Assembly (NCBI GenBank): GCA_902776435.1
Contig: CACYQB010000013.1
Coordinates: 1 to 64,000, forward strand
Direction of reading: 5' to 3'
DNA length: 64,000 bases
Source: an uncultured Bacteroidales bacterium
GTDB taxonomy: Bacteria > Bacteroidota > Bacteroidia > Bacteroidales > Muribaculaceae
Below the pieces are notes generated by a model that saw only the letters and a program-made list of their open reading frames with translations, did no database searches and was not told the DNA's origin. The translations under genes and the position numbers were made by a program. This document shows, piece by piece, positions 17,401 to 25,432 of this stretch (position 1 is its first letter; each line of letters begins with the position of its first letter).

Positions 17401-17767
17401 ATAAATTATCTTTAATAAGAATTAGGTGAGATTATTAAGTTTGGCTTACAAAGTTAGGAATTTTTTATAAAACAAAATTGATAAAACCCGAATTATTGCA
17501 AAAATTCCACACTTTTTTATCACAAACTATGATTTTTGCCCAAAAATGACATCTCTCAGGATAATTCTTGTCAAAACATAGTTACATCATTCCCTAATTT
17601 AATCGATTTGCATCGTTTTAATGCCCATTAAAATGAAGCAAAATATAAAAAGGATTTGGTCAAGTTGTTGGATTAATTCAACACACACTCAATTGCAGTA
17701 AACAAAAGGCGGACCGAGGGATCCACAGTGACCAATTGGCCTGCTCACTACATAGGTAGTATCTATA
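17401..17767. other. Gene-free AT-rich stretch
   Basis: No convincing coding frame is present on either strand. The only site I can support is a minus-strand TAACTTTG (17449-17456) about 50 bases before the ATPase start. The rest appears featureless. Confidence 0.5.
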
Positions 17768-18028
17768 TCAACCCAATTTTCCTTTAGCTCTCAGTTCATC
17801 TTTTATTCCTTGGGTCGTCGCCTCAAGCCATTGTTTCCATTGTCGTTTCAGCTCTTCTCTCCTCTCGGGCATGATCGCAGCATGCTCAATCTCATATTCT
17901 CTGAACTTCGAAATAGCCTCTTTCAGACTATCTATTTGTTGTTCAGAGATTTTCCCATTTATAAAACCAGACGCTATTGCTGCCCGAAAAGCACCTTCAA
18001 GATAAGCTCCTAAATAATATGTTTCCAT
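17768..18028 (-). CDS. Hypothetical small helical protein
   Basis: This 86-residue product starts METYYLGAYLEGAFRAAIAS and is predicted mostly helical and charged (EEISKFREYE-like region, then ERREELKRQWKQWLEAT). It has no signal peptide and no family I recognise. It is isolated by gene-free DNA on both sides. The plausible start and coding-like composition support it, but it could be non-functional. Confidence 0.5.
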   Translation of the reverse strand: METYYLGAYLEGAFRAAIASGFINGKISEQQIDSLKEAISKFREYEIEHAAIMPERREELKRQWKQWLEATTQGIKDELRAKGKLG

Positions 18029-18247
18029 ATCTCTCTAGATTAACAAATTACATCATTTTCACTGTGTCAAAAGTACAAATTATTTTTAAAATGGTTGATC
18101 ATTACAACCTTATTTGCGACATTTTCCATTTTTCAAAATTAAAAACGGATGACTGTAGAAGTATCTATGAGTTGTATGCATCGATCCTTGTTTCATGAAA
18201 ATCGTCCAAACATGGTGACATTGTGGAATGGCAAGGTGTATTATATG

Positions 18248-18283
18248 GGTCAGCCGAGGGCAAGTTATTATCCTCGGCTGACC
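18248..18283. repeat. Perfect 12-bp stem hairpin, sister of the hairpin at 19944-19974
   Basis: GGTCAGCCGAGG (18248-18259) pairs perfectly with CCTCGGCTGACC (18272-18283). The same hairpin core and the sequence beyond it (TTGAAG..GCTATTTCTG) recur after the TonB-type gene at 20000. No T-run follows, so it may be a processing or stability hairpin rather than a plain terminator. Confidence 0.6.
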
Positions 18284-18323
18284 ACCATATTGAAGAAGCT
18301 ATTTCTGTGCGTTAGTTTCTACA

Positions 18324-18377
18324 GGCTGTTACGCTCTTCTTGGTTATCTTGACCGTCTTTTGTGAAATCAGTGTGCT
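18324..18377 (-). pseudogene. Remnant of a gene 3' end (tail TDFTKDGQDNQEERNSL)
   Basis: Minus-strand bases here encode TDFTKDGQDNQEERNSL followed by a stop. This closely matches the end of the 123-residue protein at 22543-22914 (TDFTKDGQYNQDERNRL). Upstream the match is lost at an in-frame stop and then the anti-sigma gene. It is the stump of a deleted or replaced gene copy. Confidence 0.65.
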
Positions 18378-18433
18378 ATTGTCGTATAAAAAATTATCGA
18401 CATCAAAGGGTGCGTCCCTATTTTCCTGTTTTG

Positions 18434-18829
18434 TTACATTTCCCTGCCTCTTATTCTGCTCACCATTTCGCTGGTATTCATCATAGCAATGATGCAGAAC
18501 GCAATCATCAGCGAGGTTAGCAGCACACAAATCATGCGACTGTTCTGCTCGATGAACTGTAGCGGGTAGAAATTGATGCCGAAAGTGAACAGGGGGGTGT
18601 CGGACGGTATGGCAAGGATGAAGACTAGAAGTCCGCTGCCAAGGACAATACCTGCCACGAAGGCTGCAACCACAGCCATGCGGTAACGGCGTATTTGCTT
18701 CGTCTCTGCCTGTTGGATTTCATCAATCATGGCGAATTTCCTTTCCAACCGTTTGTTGAACAACTCGTTGTCCTTAAGCGCTGGGGTGAAACTGTCGAAA
18801 AGTTCCTGTATTCTTTTGTCGTCATTCAT
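18434..18829 (-). CDS. Putative membrane-bound anti-sigma protein
   Basis: The product has 131 residues. A charged cytoplasmic N-terminus (MNDDKRIQELFDSFTPALKD) is followed by two membrane helices, about residues 50-74 (VVAAFVAGIVLGSGLLVFILA) and 97-117 (MICVLLTSLMIAFCIIAM). It overlaps the end of the ECF sigma gene at 18822 by eight bases. That coupling and the topology are typical of small anti-sigma partners. No zinc-binding HxxxCxxC motif is seen. Function is inferred from context. Confidence 0.65.
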   Translation of the reverse strand: MNDDKRIQELFDSFTPALKDNELFNKRLERKFAMIDEIQQAETKQIRRYRMAVVAAFVAGIVLGSGLLVFILAIPSDTPLFTFGINFYPLQFIEQNSRMICVLLTSLMIAFCIIAMMNTSEMVSRIRGREM

Positions 18830-19292
18830 TTTTCAAAAGGGTTTTAAGTTTGTCTCTGCCTCGTGATAACTGCTTCTTCACAGCATCTTCAGTCACATTT
18901 ACAATATCGGCTATTTCCCTGATTGAATAACCTTTAAGATAGAAGAGCAATATTGCGGTTCGTTCTTTTGACGGCAATTGCTCCAAAGCTATGTAGAGAG
19001 CTTGGTAACGAAATTCGCGGTCGGCTGCAAAAGAGGAATCCTCACGTTTTTCGAGCGCATCCAAGGGTTGCATGGTTCGGCGACAGCGGTTCGTGTCGAT
19101 AAACATATTGTAGGCAATGCGGTAGAGCCATGTAGTGCCCTCGTATTTGGAGAGAGACAGATAAGCCTTTACCAGTGCATCCTGTGCGATGTCGTCTGCC
19201 TCATCCCGATTGCCACAGCAGAGTGCGAGAAGAAAGCGCCTAAGCGCTTCCTGTTCAGTATTGATAATCTCTATGAATTGCTCGCGGGTCAC
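18822..19292 (-). CDS. ECF RNA polymerase sigma factor (third in window)
   Basis: The 156-residue product begins at a GTG (19292) overlapping the previous stop. Region 2 appears as GNRDEADDIAQDALVKAYLS with the Trp/Tyr-rich stretch WLYRIAYNMFID. Region 4 appears as YLKGYSIREIADIVNVTEDAVKKQLSRGR. It is a standard SigW/RpoE-type ECF factor rather than the FecI-like type of the two cassettes. It is flanked by two small membrane-protein genes with overlaps (19289-19726 before, 18434-18829 after), so the three form one operon, probably an envelope-stress or signalling unit. Confidence 0.87.
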   Translation of the reverse strand: MTREQFIEIINTEQEALRRFLLALCCGNRDEADDIAQDALVKAYLSLSKYEGTTWLYRIAYNMFIDTNRCRRTMQPLDALEKREDSSFAADREFRYQALYIALEQLPSKERTAILLFYLKGYSIREIADIVNVTEDAVKKQLSRGRDKLKTLLKNE

Positions 19293-19726
19293 GCCTGGTT
19301 TCTGGCTTCAGCCTCAATCTCTTGCTTCAGTACCTTTCGCCCCACAAAGTAATTGATAAGGAAAGCAAGCCCAACACCTAACGACGGTACTGCTACGAAG
19401 GACAGTCCGATGAACATGTCAGCATTGACTTCATCAATGACTAAACCGAACATAGCCAGAGCCACATAGATTCCCGCACCAAAAAGGGTGAAGATACAAC
19501 CGTACAATAGCTTGTCAAGCAGTCGCTCCTTGATACTGGGGCGAGGTTGGTTCATCTTCATGAAGAATTCCTCCAAATCCACATCAGAGTTCTTCTCAAT
19601 AGCGGCCAGCGCAATTTGGGCGCGTTTATTGGTGGCGTTTGTCTTCGCACGTGCTACAATTGCCACGATGATGATTGGCAGCACAACAAAAATCCCAAAC
19701 ATTAGAATCGTTTCACCAAATTTCAT
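19289..19726 (-). CDS. Small membrane protein in the ECF operon
   Basis: This 145-residue protein has an N-terminal helix (MFGIFVVLPIIIVAIVARAK), a charged soluble segment (NSDVDLEEFFMKMNQPRPS) and two further helices (about residues 73-92 and 104-127), ending with a charged tail. It resembles the DUF6249-type membrane proteins found with ECF genes in Bacteroidales; this assignment is tentative. It overlaps the sigma start by four bases, so it probably acts with that sigma and the anti-sigma. Confidence 0.65.
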   Translation of the reverse strand: MKFGETILMFGIFVVLPIIIVAIVARAKTNATNKRAQIALAAIEKNSDVDLEEFFMKMNQPRPSIKERLLDKLLYGCIFTLFGAGIYVALAMFGLVIDEVNADMFIGLSFVAVPSLGVGLAFLINYFVGRKVLKQEIEAEARNQA

Positions 19727-19834
19727 AATCTCTACGTTTATGTGTTATACAATGATTTTCATTAATCTCGTTTGAGCTCGCTCATTTATATAACGAATGA
19801 GGATGTCGAAAAGTGACGTGGAAAGAATATTTTA

Positions 19835-19940
19835 GAGACAGGTGCCCAAACGGAGATTTTTCTCGTTATTTTTCGATATCAGTTTGGCGAGACAAAAACA
19901 CCTATCAAAAACGATGCCCGCAATACCCAAAAGGGTGAAT
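19835..19940 (-). promoter_or_regulatory. Leader-like region homologous to that of sigma gene 2
   Basis: On the minus strand it contains a CACCCTTTTGGGTATTG box, a GTGTTTTTG -7-like element, then CAAACTGATATCGAAAAA and CTCCGTTTGGG. The same ordered elements occur upstream of the sigma gene at 26155-26655. It lies 110-210 bases before the ECF operon at 19726 and may drive it, or may be the leftover leader of a lost cassette copy. Confidence 0.45.
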
Positions 19941-19943
19941 AGC

Positions 19944-19974
19944 CAGCCGAGGGTGTGTTATTGTCCCTCGGCTG
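19944..19974 (-). terminator. Hairpin after the TonB-type paralog at 20000
   Basis: CAGCCGAGGG (19944-19953) and CCCTCGGCTG (19965-19974) form a perfect 10-bp stem 25 bases beyond the stop. No T-run follows directly. A near-identical hairpin lies at 18248-18283. Confidence 0.5.
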
Positions 19975-19999
19975 AACTCGGTATTGAAGCTATTTCTGA

Positions 20000-22423
20000 T
20001 TACAGGCGGCTGCGCTCGCTTTGGCCGGCATGGCCACCTTTATACCTGCTGCGGGTTGCATTGAACTTCCAAGAGACATCGATGCTTACACGCTGCGTAT
20101 AGCTGTACGAGTCAACATCTCTGCGATAATTTAGACCATCATAGTAAACCGCATTTGTCTTGTTTGTTCGGAAAATATCACTTCCCTTTAATGCAACATT
20201 TAGGCTTTTATCTTTAAGGAATTGCCGGCTTATGCGAAGATTCAAGCCCCCTGATGCCTTTTTCTGGGTGAAACCGGATTCATAATATGGAGAGAAATAG
20301 GCCTGAATGTTCAGCAGCCATGCATAAGGAAGATTCAACGTATTGTCTAACGTGAAGCTTGTTTCGATACCTTTAAATGTTTTTGTTATACCCATTGGGG
20401 TCAAATCCCTATCGGTATACCTCAAATTAGCAGAATAGTTCAACTGCCAGATTCCAATCTTAGGTGAGGCATTCAATGATAATACATAATAATTGCCTGG
20501 GGGCATTGTCACGTATTTCTTAAGGATGACACCAGGATGAGTGATATCATCAACGGCAGTGCTGAATGTCGTGTAAGAACCCTTGACATGTCCAAATGTA
20601 AGATCTATATAAAGCCATTTCCACTTGGATGACCAAGAGATAATGTGATGCACTTGGGTCTGCAAACAAGGATCACCAGTACTATAGTTATATTTATCTT
20701 CGTATGTCACATTCGGGGACAAATGATGATAGATTGGAACATACCTGCCACAGCGATAAGAGAGACTATGATACCAGTTATTGTTGCTATAACTGATGGA
20801 AGTTCTCGGAATGAGCACATGAGCATTGGGTTGAATCTCTTCTTTTCTTTCTCCATTAAGCTCATATCGGTTAAGTTCATTTTGCCATCGAACACCAGCG
20901 TTTACAGAGAATTTGTTGATTGGAACACGATAGTTGGCATATAATGACCAAGTTGTTCTCAATTGATGAATATCATTATCGTCAGAAAAGCCACTCTGAA
21001 CAAACATACTGTGACGATCAACATTTGTGATTTCTTCACCGAAAGTCAGTTCGCCCTTGGGAAGCGGAGCAGAGATAGTCAGTTTTTCAGCAATGAGTTG
21101 ACTTTTTGTATGCGTTTGGCTGCTTGCCGTAGCTTCATCATCATTAGTCATGGATGTTGATTCCTCTTCATTACGATTGCTGTAATAATCTGCACTGAAA
21201 TCCAGTTTCCACTCACCTACTTGTCCAACATAGTATGCATTGATCACATGTTTGATTCTCGGCTTTGTGATCAATTCACTGATCGCGTGGAATTCATCCA
21301 CCAATTCACCATCTTTTGTTACGAATTGATCTCCTTCAGTTTTATCTTTTGATTTCCCGATAAAATTCATCGCTGTGTAAGTGATGCCGACAGAATGTTT
21401 ATCATTTATCTGCCAGTTCCATCCTAAATCAGCATAATAAATCGAATAGTGACTACGGTTTATAGAACTGCTGTTGTACTCCCAAGTGTTCGAGGTCATC
21501 ATTCGAACATTATTTGTTGATGTGCTGTAATTGGTCCAGTCAGACACATGTCCACGAGTGAAGAAATCCATTCCGTTTTTCAGGCGATAGTTTAAATTGA
21601 CATTGATATCATCAGATGTCACTTTACTTTGCTTGTGAGCCGCATTGATATTGCCGCTCAGGCCATCGCCTTGTTTCTTGACGGTCTTGAGACGGATGAC
21701 AGATTTCACGTCCTGACCGTATTCTGGGCCGGGGTTGGTGATAATCTCTGCTGACAGAATCTTGTTGATGTAGATTTCGGGCTTGCCGTGGCCTGCGATG
21801 GTACCGTCCGCCATCATCAAGGGCAAGTGGGTCAGCATCTCAGTCACAGAGCCGAATTGCTCCAGCACAGTGCCTTGCACGTTGGCTAATATACCTCTGC
21901 TGGTGGGACGGGTCAGTTGTTTAGAGCCTTTAACGGTGACGCCATTGAGGGTGAACTGGTCGGGTTGCATCTTGATGGTACCGACATTGTCTCGATTGCA
22001 GAGGCGATGCTCGGTCTTGTAGCCCACGTAGGAGACACGTGCGATGACCTTGCCGTGGTCGTTGGGGATGACAAAACGGCCGCTCTCGTTGGTCACACCG
22101 CCACCCACCATCGTCGAGTCGGCAGGGTTGAGCAGTGTGACGTTGGCATAGGGCAGTGGCAGGTTGTTCTCGTCAACCACCAGCCCCTTGAGGCGGTGCT
22201 CGGTCTTTTGCATGCATTCCACATAGATATCGTTGTTATCACCCAGGATCATCTGGATGGGATAGAAACCGATGATCTGGCGAATGGCATCAGGAACAGG
22301 TTTGTTCTTGACATGGGTGGTAACAGTGAAGTCTTCCAGTTCGTTGTAGATAAACACGATCTTGTGGTTGCCTGTCTGCGTTGCGGGTAATGCGCTGCGC
22401 CGTAGCTGTTTCTGCCAAGGCAC
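20000..22423 (-). CDS. TonB-type outer-membrane receptor paralog (cassette 2, copy B), N-terminus frame-broken
   Basis: The main frame covers the later part of an STN-type domain (GNHKIVFIYNELEDFTV), a carboxypeptidase-regulatory-like domain, a shortened plug and an OMP_b-brl_3-type barrel. It ends with the tail GGHAGQSERSRL. The apparent start at 22423 is artificial: the true ATG with signal peptide lies at 22457 in another frame. About 18 residues of plug sequence are missing in frame at YINKILSAEIITNPG when compared with the intact copy at 11994. The barrel is about 60% alike by eye to copy C at 22941. It is probably non-functional unless the frame junction is an assembly error. Confidence 0.75.
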   Translation of the reverse strand: MPWQKQLRRSALPATQTGNHKIVFIYNELEDFTVTTHVKNKPVPDAIRQIIGFYPIQMILGDNNDIYVECMQKTEHRLKGLVVDENNLPLPYANVTLLNPADSTMVGGGVTNESGRFVIPNDHGKVIARVSYVGYKTEHRLCNRDNVGTIKMQPDQFTLNGVTVKGSKQLTRPTSRGILANVQGTVLEQFGSVTEMLTHLPLMMADGTIAGHGKPEIYINKILSAEIITNPGPEYGQDVKSVIRLKTVKKQGDGLSGNINAAHKQSKVTSDDINVNLNYRLKNGMDFFTRGHVSDWTNYSTSTNNVRMMTSNTWEYNSSSINRSHYSIYYADLGWNWQINDKHSVGITYTAMNFIGKSKDKTEGDQFVTKDGELVDEFHAISELITKPRIKHVINAYYVGQVGEWKLDFSADYYSNRNEEESTSMTNDDEATASSQTHTKSQLIAEKLTISAPLPKGELTFGEEITNVDRHSMFVQSGFSDDNDIHQLRTTWSLYANYRVPINKFSVNAGVRWQNELNRYELNGERKEEIQPNAHVLIPRTSISYSNNNWYHSLSYRCGRYVPIYHHLSPNVTYEDKYNYSTGDPCLQTQVHHIISWSSKWKWLYIDLTFGHVKGSYTTFSTAVDDITHPGVILKKYVTMPPGNYYVLSLNASPKIGIWQLNYSANLRYTDRDLTPMGITKTFKGIETSFTLDNTLNLPYAWLLNIQAYFSPYYESGFTQKKASGGLNLRISRQFLKDKSLNVALKGSDIFRTNKTNAVYYDGLNYRRDVDSYSYTQRVSIDVSWKFNATRSRYKGGHAGQSERSRL

Positions 22424-22457
22424 ATATCAACAATATGATGATTAGAATTCGTTTCAT
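22290..22457 (-). CDS. Signal-peptide fragment of TonB-type copy B
   Basis: From the ATG at 22457 the frame reads MKRILIIILLICALAETATA then QRITRN, a signal peptide plus the first mature residues seen in copy C. It then runs out of frame at the junction GCAGACAGG. Removing one G there would join it to the long receptor frame. It is therefore the 5' end of that gene, not a separate protein. Confidence 0.6.
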   Translation of the reverse strand: MKRILIIILLICALAETATAQRITRNADRQPQDRVYLQRTGRLHCYHPCQEQTCS

Positions 22458-22483
22458 CTATTTTCGTCTTATTCTTGGTAAAA

Positions 22484-22520
22484 GCAGGCAGCATCAGTGT
22501 CAAGTCTATCAGCTGCCTGC
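22484..22520. repeat. Intergenic hairpin between the small secreted protein and copy B
   Basis: GCAGGCAGC (22484-22492) pairs perfectly with GCTGCCTGC (22512-22520). It lies 22 bases past the stop at 22543 and 27 bases before the ATG at 22457, so it is in the leader of the receptor gene and could modulate its translation or stability. Confidence 0.5.
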
Positions 22521-22542
22521 CGAAAGAAGCTATTTATTTTCA

Positions 22543-22914
22543 TTACAGGCGGTTGCGCTCGTCTTGGTTATATTGTCCGTCTTTTGTGAAATCAGTTTGC
22601 CCTAGTCGTTTCAATCCGTAGGCACCAAAGTTGTAATAGCCGTTCACTAGGCAATCATCATTCATTACCAAAGTGTCAACCGTAGTTTGATAGCCTGCCG
22701 AAGTGATCGTAATTGTCGCCCAATTTTCATGATACTCTATCGTGAAAGCAGAGTCGGTGAACTGATGACAGACTTCATCTCCAGTCTTGTTGGTTAGACT
22801 AACTGTATAAGGATGTACTTGACCATCACAGAAAAACACACCTCCATGAATACCGTCAATAGCTTCAAGATTCAGCATGGCCAATGCCAAGAATATAAAT
22901 ATAAGATGTTTCAT
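22543..22914 (-). CDS. Small secreted protein with receptor-like C-terminal tail
   Basis: This 123-residue product has a signal peptide (MKHLIFIFLALAMLNLEA). The mature part is predicted beta-rich, with FTIEYHENWATITITSAGYQTT. It ends DGQYNQDERNRL, a tail very like the ends of the two TonB-type proteins beside it (QSERSRL and QAERNRL), although the rest is unrelated to them. It sits between the two receptor genes and is probably co-transcribed. A truncated copy of its 3' end survives at 18324. No family recognised; a surface accessory protein is my inference. Confidence 0.65.
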   Translation of the reverse strand: MKHLIFIFLALAMLNLEAIDGIHGGVFFCDGQVHPYTVSLTNKTGDEVCHQFTDSAFTIEYHENWATITITSAGYQTTVDTLVMNDDCLVNGYYNFGAYGLKRLGQTDFTKDGQYNQDERNRL

Positions 22915-22940
22915 AATCGTTATGTATTGTTATAATTTAG

Positions 22941-24743
22941 TTAAAGTCGGTTGCGCTCAGCCTGGCCGGCATGGCTGCCTTTGTAGCGGCTACGGGTAGC
23001 ATTGAAGCTCCAAGATACATCTATACTAATACCTTGAATGCGACTTGTAGAGTTGTAGTCTCTTCGATAACTCAAACCATTATAATAAACATACTTTTTC
23101 CTGTATGTTCTGAATATATCCGATCCCCTCACCGCAACATTCAGGCTCTTGTCTTTCAAGAATCTTCGACCGATGCGCATATTCATTGTGCATGATGCCT
23201 TTCTTTGGGTGAAGCCAGATTCATAATAAGGAGAATAATTGACTTGAATGTTCAGCAGCCATGAATATGGAAGAGTCAAGGTGTTGTCAAACGTGAAATC
23301 CGCCTCAATGCCATGGAATGTTTGTGCTATGCCCATGGGCGCTAGATCTCTGTCAGTATATGATATCGTGGCAGAATAGTTCATTTGCCAGATTCCAATT
23401 TTGGGTGAAGCATTTAAGCGCAAATAGTAATAATATCCTGATGGCATTGTAGTGTACTTTGATAGGATTACACCTGGGTGTGTGGCTTCATTAAATGGAG
23501 TGAAGAATCTTGTATAAGTGTTATCGACATGACCGAATGTGAAATCAGCATACATCCATTTCCACATGGCTTCTAAAGATAAGTCTTGATGGACTTGGGG
23601 TTGCAAAAATGGATTTCCGGCGCTATAACTATATTTGTTATTGTATTCAACTGCCGATGATAGCATACTATAAGCTGGATTCAGCCGATAACAGCGATAG
23701 GCCATGCCAAGACTCCAATCATCTTTCAGATACTTCGCAGACAAATATGGTATCACGACATGAAAGTTAGGACTCTTTTCCTCATCTCGTTTGCTGTCGA
23801 GATAATAACGGTTAATCTCATTCTGCCAGCGAACACCTGTGTTCAATGAAAACCTATTAAGGGATAAACCGTAATTTGCATAAAGAGACCAAGTCGTTGT
23901 CAGTTGATGAATATGGTTGTCTTCAGCATAACCGCTCTGAATAAAATCGCTATAACGATTGACATTAGTCACTTCTTCACCAAAGGTCAGTTCTCCTTTT
24001 GGGACAGGAGCGGTAATCGTCAGTTTCTCTGCAAAAAATTGGTTCTTCGTTTGTGTGATGCTACTTGCACTGTTTTCCCCATTAGTGGTTGTATTGATTT
24101 CTTGCTCCGATCGATTGCGATAATAATCTGCGCTGAAATCCAAGGTCCACTTACCAATTTGCCCCAGATAATATGCGTTTACAGTTCGACTAATCCGAGG
24201 CTTGGATAGAGATTTACTGTAGGTGTGGATAACATCAACGAGTTCTCCGTCTTTATAGACCTCTTTCTCTCCATCCTCTTCTGACGTGCCATTTCCCACA
24301 TAACTATATGCATAGTATGTCACACCGATTGAATGATAGTCATTAATTTGCCAGTTCCACCCAAAGTCACCATTTAGATAGACACTGTTTTGTCGGTTCT
24401 TAGAATGAGAATTATAGTCCCAAATGCTTGAGGTGGACATCGTTTCAATAACGCCAGCCGAAGAAAGTTGGTTCCAGTCCATAAGTTGCCCACGGGTGAA
24501 GAAATCCATGCCGTTCTTCAACCGATAGTTAAGGGACAGATTGAACCGTTCATATGCCACATTTTTTTGGTTATACTCTGCACTGACATTTCCGCTCAGA
24601 CCATCGCCTTGTTTCTTGACGGTCTTGAGACGGATGACAGATTTCACGTCCTGACCGTATTCTGGGCCGGGGTTGGTGATAATCTCTGCTGACAGAATCT
24701 TTCTTGTTGTTGATATAGATTTCAGGCGTGCCATGGCCAGCAA
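22941..24743 (-). CDS. TonB-type receptor paralog (cassette 2, copy C), barrel part
   Basis: The frame becomes meaningful at ILSAEIITNPGPEYGQDVKSVIRLKTV, the end of the plug. It then runs through a complete OMP_b-brl_3-type beta-barrel to RYKGSHAGQAERNRL. The residues before ILSAE are out-of-frame noise (MLAMARLKS), so 24743 is not a true start. The upstream domains are encoded in the neighbouring frame (24571-25302), and the frame is lost near 24700. With copy B it forms a tandem pair behind one sigma/anti-sigma pair. Confidence 0.75.
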   Translation of the reverse strand: MLAMARLKSISTTRKILSAEIITNPGPEYGQDVKSVIRLKTVKKQGDGLSGNVSAEYNQKNVAYERFNLSLNYRLKNGMDFFTRGQLMDWNQLSSAGVIETMSTSSIWDYNSHSKNRQNSVYLNGDFGWNWQINDYHSIGVTYYAYSYVGNGTSEEDGEKEVYKDGELVDVIHTYSKSLSKPRISRTVNAYYLGQIGKWTLDFSADYYRNRSEQEINTTTNGENSASSITQTKNQFFAEKLTITAPVPKGELTFGEEVTNVNRYSDFIQSGYAEDNHIHQLTTTWSLYANYGLSLNRFSLNTGVRWQNEINRYYLDSKRDEEKSPNFHVVIPYLSAKYLKDDWSLGMAYRCYRLNPAYSMLSSAVEYNNKYSYSAGNPFLQPQVHQDLSLEAMWKWMYADFTFGHVDNTYTRFFTPFNEATHPGVILSKYTTMPSGYYYYLRLNASPKIGIWQMNYSATISYTDRDLAPMGIAQTFHGIEADFTFDNTLTLPYSWLLNIQVNYSPYYESGFTQRKASCTMNMRIGRRFLKDKSLNVAVRGSDIFRTYRKKYVYYNGLSYRRDYNSTSRIQGISIDVSWSFNATRSRYKGSHAGQAERNRL

Positions 24744-25302
24744 TGGTACCGTCCGCCATCATCAAGGGCAAGTGAGACAGCATCTCAGTCACAGAGCCAA
24801 ATTGTTCCAACACTGTGCCTTGGACATTTGCGAGCAAACCGCGGTCAGTTGGTCGGGTTAATCGTTTGGAACCCTTGACTGTTACACCGTCAAGAGTAAA
24901 GTTATCTAGTTGCATCTTGATGGTGCCCACGTTGTCACGGCTACACACGAGATAGGTAGGCTTGTAGCCCACGTAGGTGATACGGGCGATGACCTTGCTG
25001 TGGTCGTTGGGGATGACGAAACGGCCGCTCTCGTTGGTCACACCGCCGCCCACCATCGTCGAGTCGGCAGGGTTGAGCAGTGTGACGTTGGCGTATGGCA
25101 GTGGCAGGTTGTTCTCGTCAACCACCAGCCCCTTGAGGTGGTGCTCGGTCTTGTGAATGCATTCCACATAAATATCGTTGTTATCACCCAGAGTCATCTC
25201 GATGGGATAAAAACCTATGATCTGCCGAATGGCATCAGGAACAGGTTTGTTCTTGACATGGGTGGTAACAGTGAAGTCTTCCAGTTCGTTGTAGATAAAC
25301 AC
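24571..25302 (-). CDS. TonB-type receptor copy C, STN / regulatory / plug part
   Basis: This part carries KIVFIYNELEDFTVTTHVKNKPVPDAIRQIIG (late STN domain), then PLPYANVTLLNPADSTMVGG (carboxypeptidase-regulatory-like) and the plug start (VTEMLSHLPLMMADG). Coding sense ends at EIYINNKK, after which the frame slips. The reading frame really enters from about 25343, joined out of frame to the signal peptide at 25432. The domain block is almost identical at DNA level to copies A and B, unlike the barrels. Confidence 0.72.
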   Translation of the reverse strand: MFIYNELEDFTVTTHVKNKPVPDAIRQIIGFYPIEMTLGDNNDIYVECIHKTEHHLKGLVVDENNLPLPYANVTLLNPADSTMVGGGVTNESGRFVIPNDHSKVIARITYVGYKPTYLVCSRDNVGTIKMQLDNFTLDGVTVKGSKRLTRPTDRGLLANVQGTVLEQFGSVTEMLSHLPLMMADGTIAGHGTPEIYINNKKDSVSRDYHQPRPRIRSGREICHPSQDRQETRRWSERKCQCRV

Positions 25303-25432
25303 GATCTTGTGGTTGCCTGTCTGCCAGCGCGTCGCTCATCGACACGTTCTGGAAGTTACGGGTTATGCGCTGCGCGTGTGCTATGCCTGCTAAGGAGCAC
25401 AGCAATAGTATCATGGTAAATAGTCTCTTCAT
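25235..25432 (-). CDS. TonB-type receptor copy C, signal peptide and first STN residues
   Basis: From the ATG at 25432 the frame gives MKRLFTMILLLCSLAGIAHA, then QRITRNFQNVSMSDAL, which matches the STN start of the intact copy at 11994. It then loses frame at the junction GCAGACAGG. Compared with copy A about 11 bases are missing. The ATG lies at the stop of the FecR-like gene. This is the 5' end of the broken copy C gene. Confidence 0.65.
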   Translation of the reverse strand: MKRLFTMILLLCSLAGIAHAQRITRNFQNVSMSDALADRQPQDRVYLQRTGRLHCYHPCQEQTCS

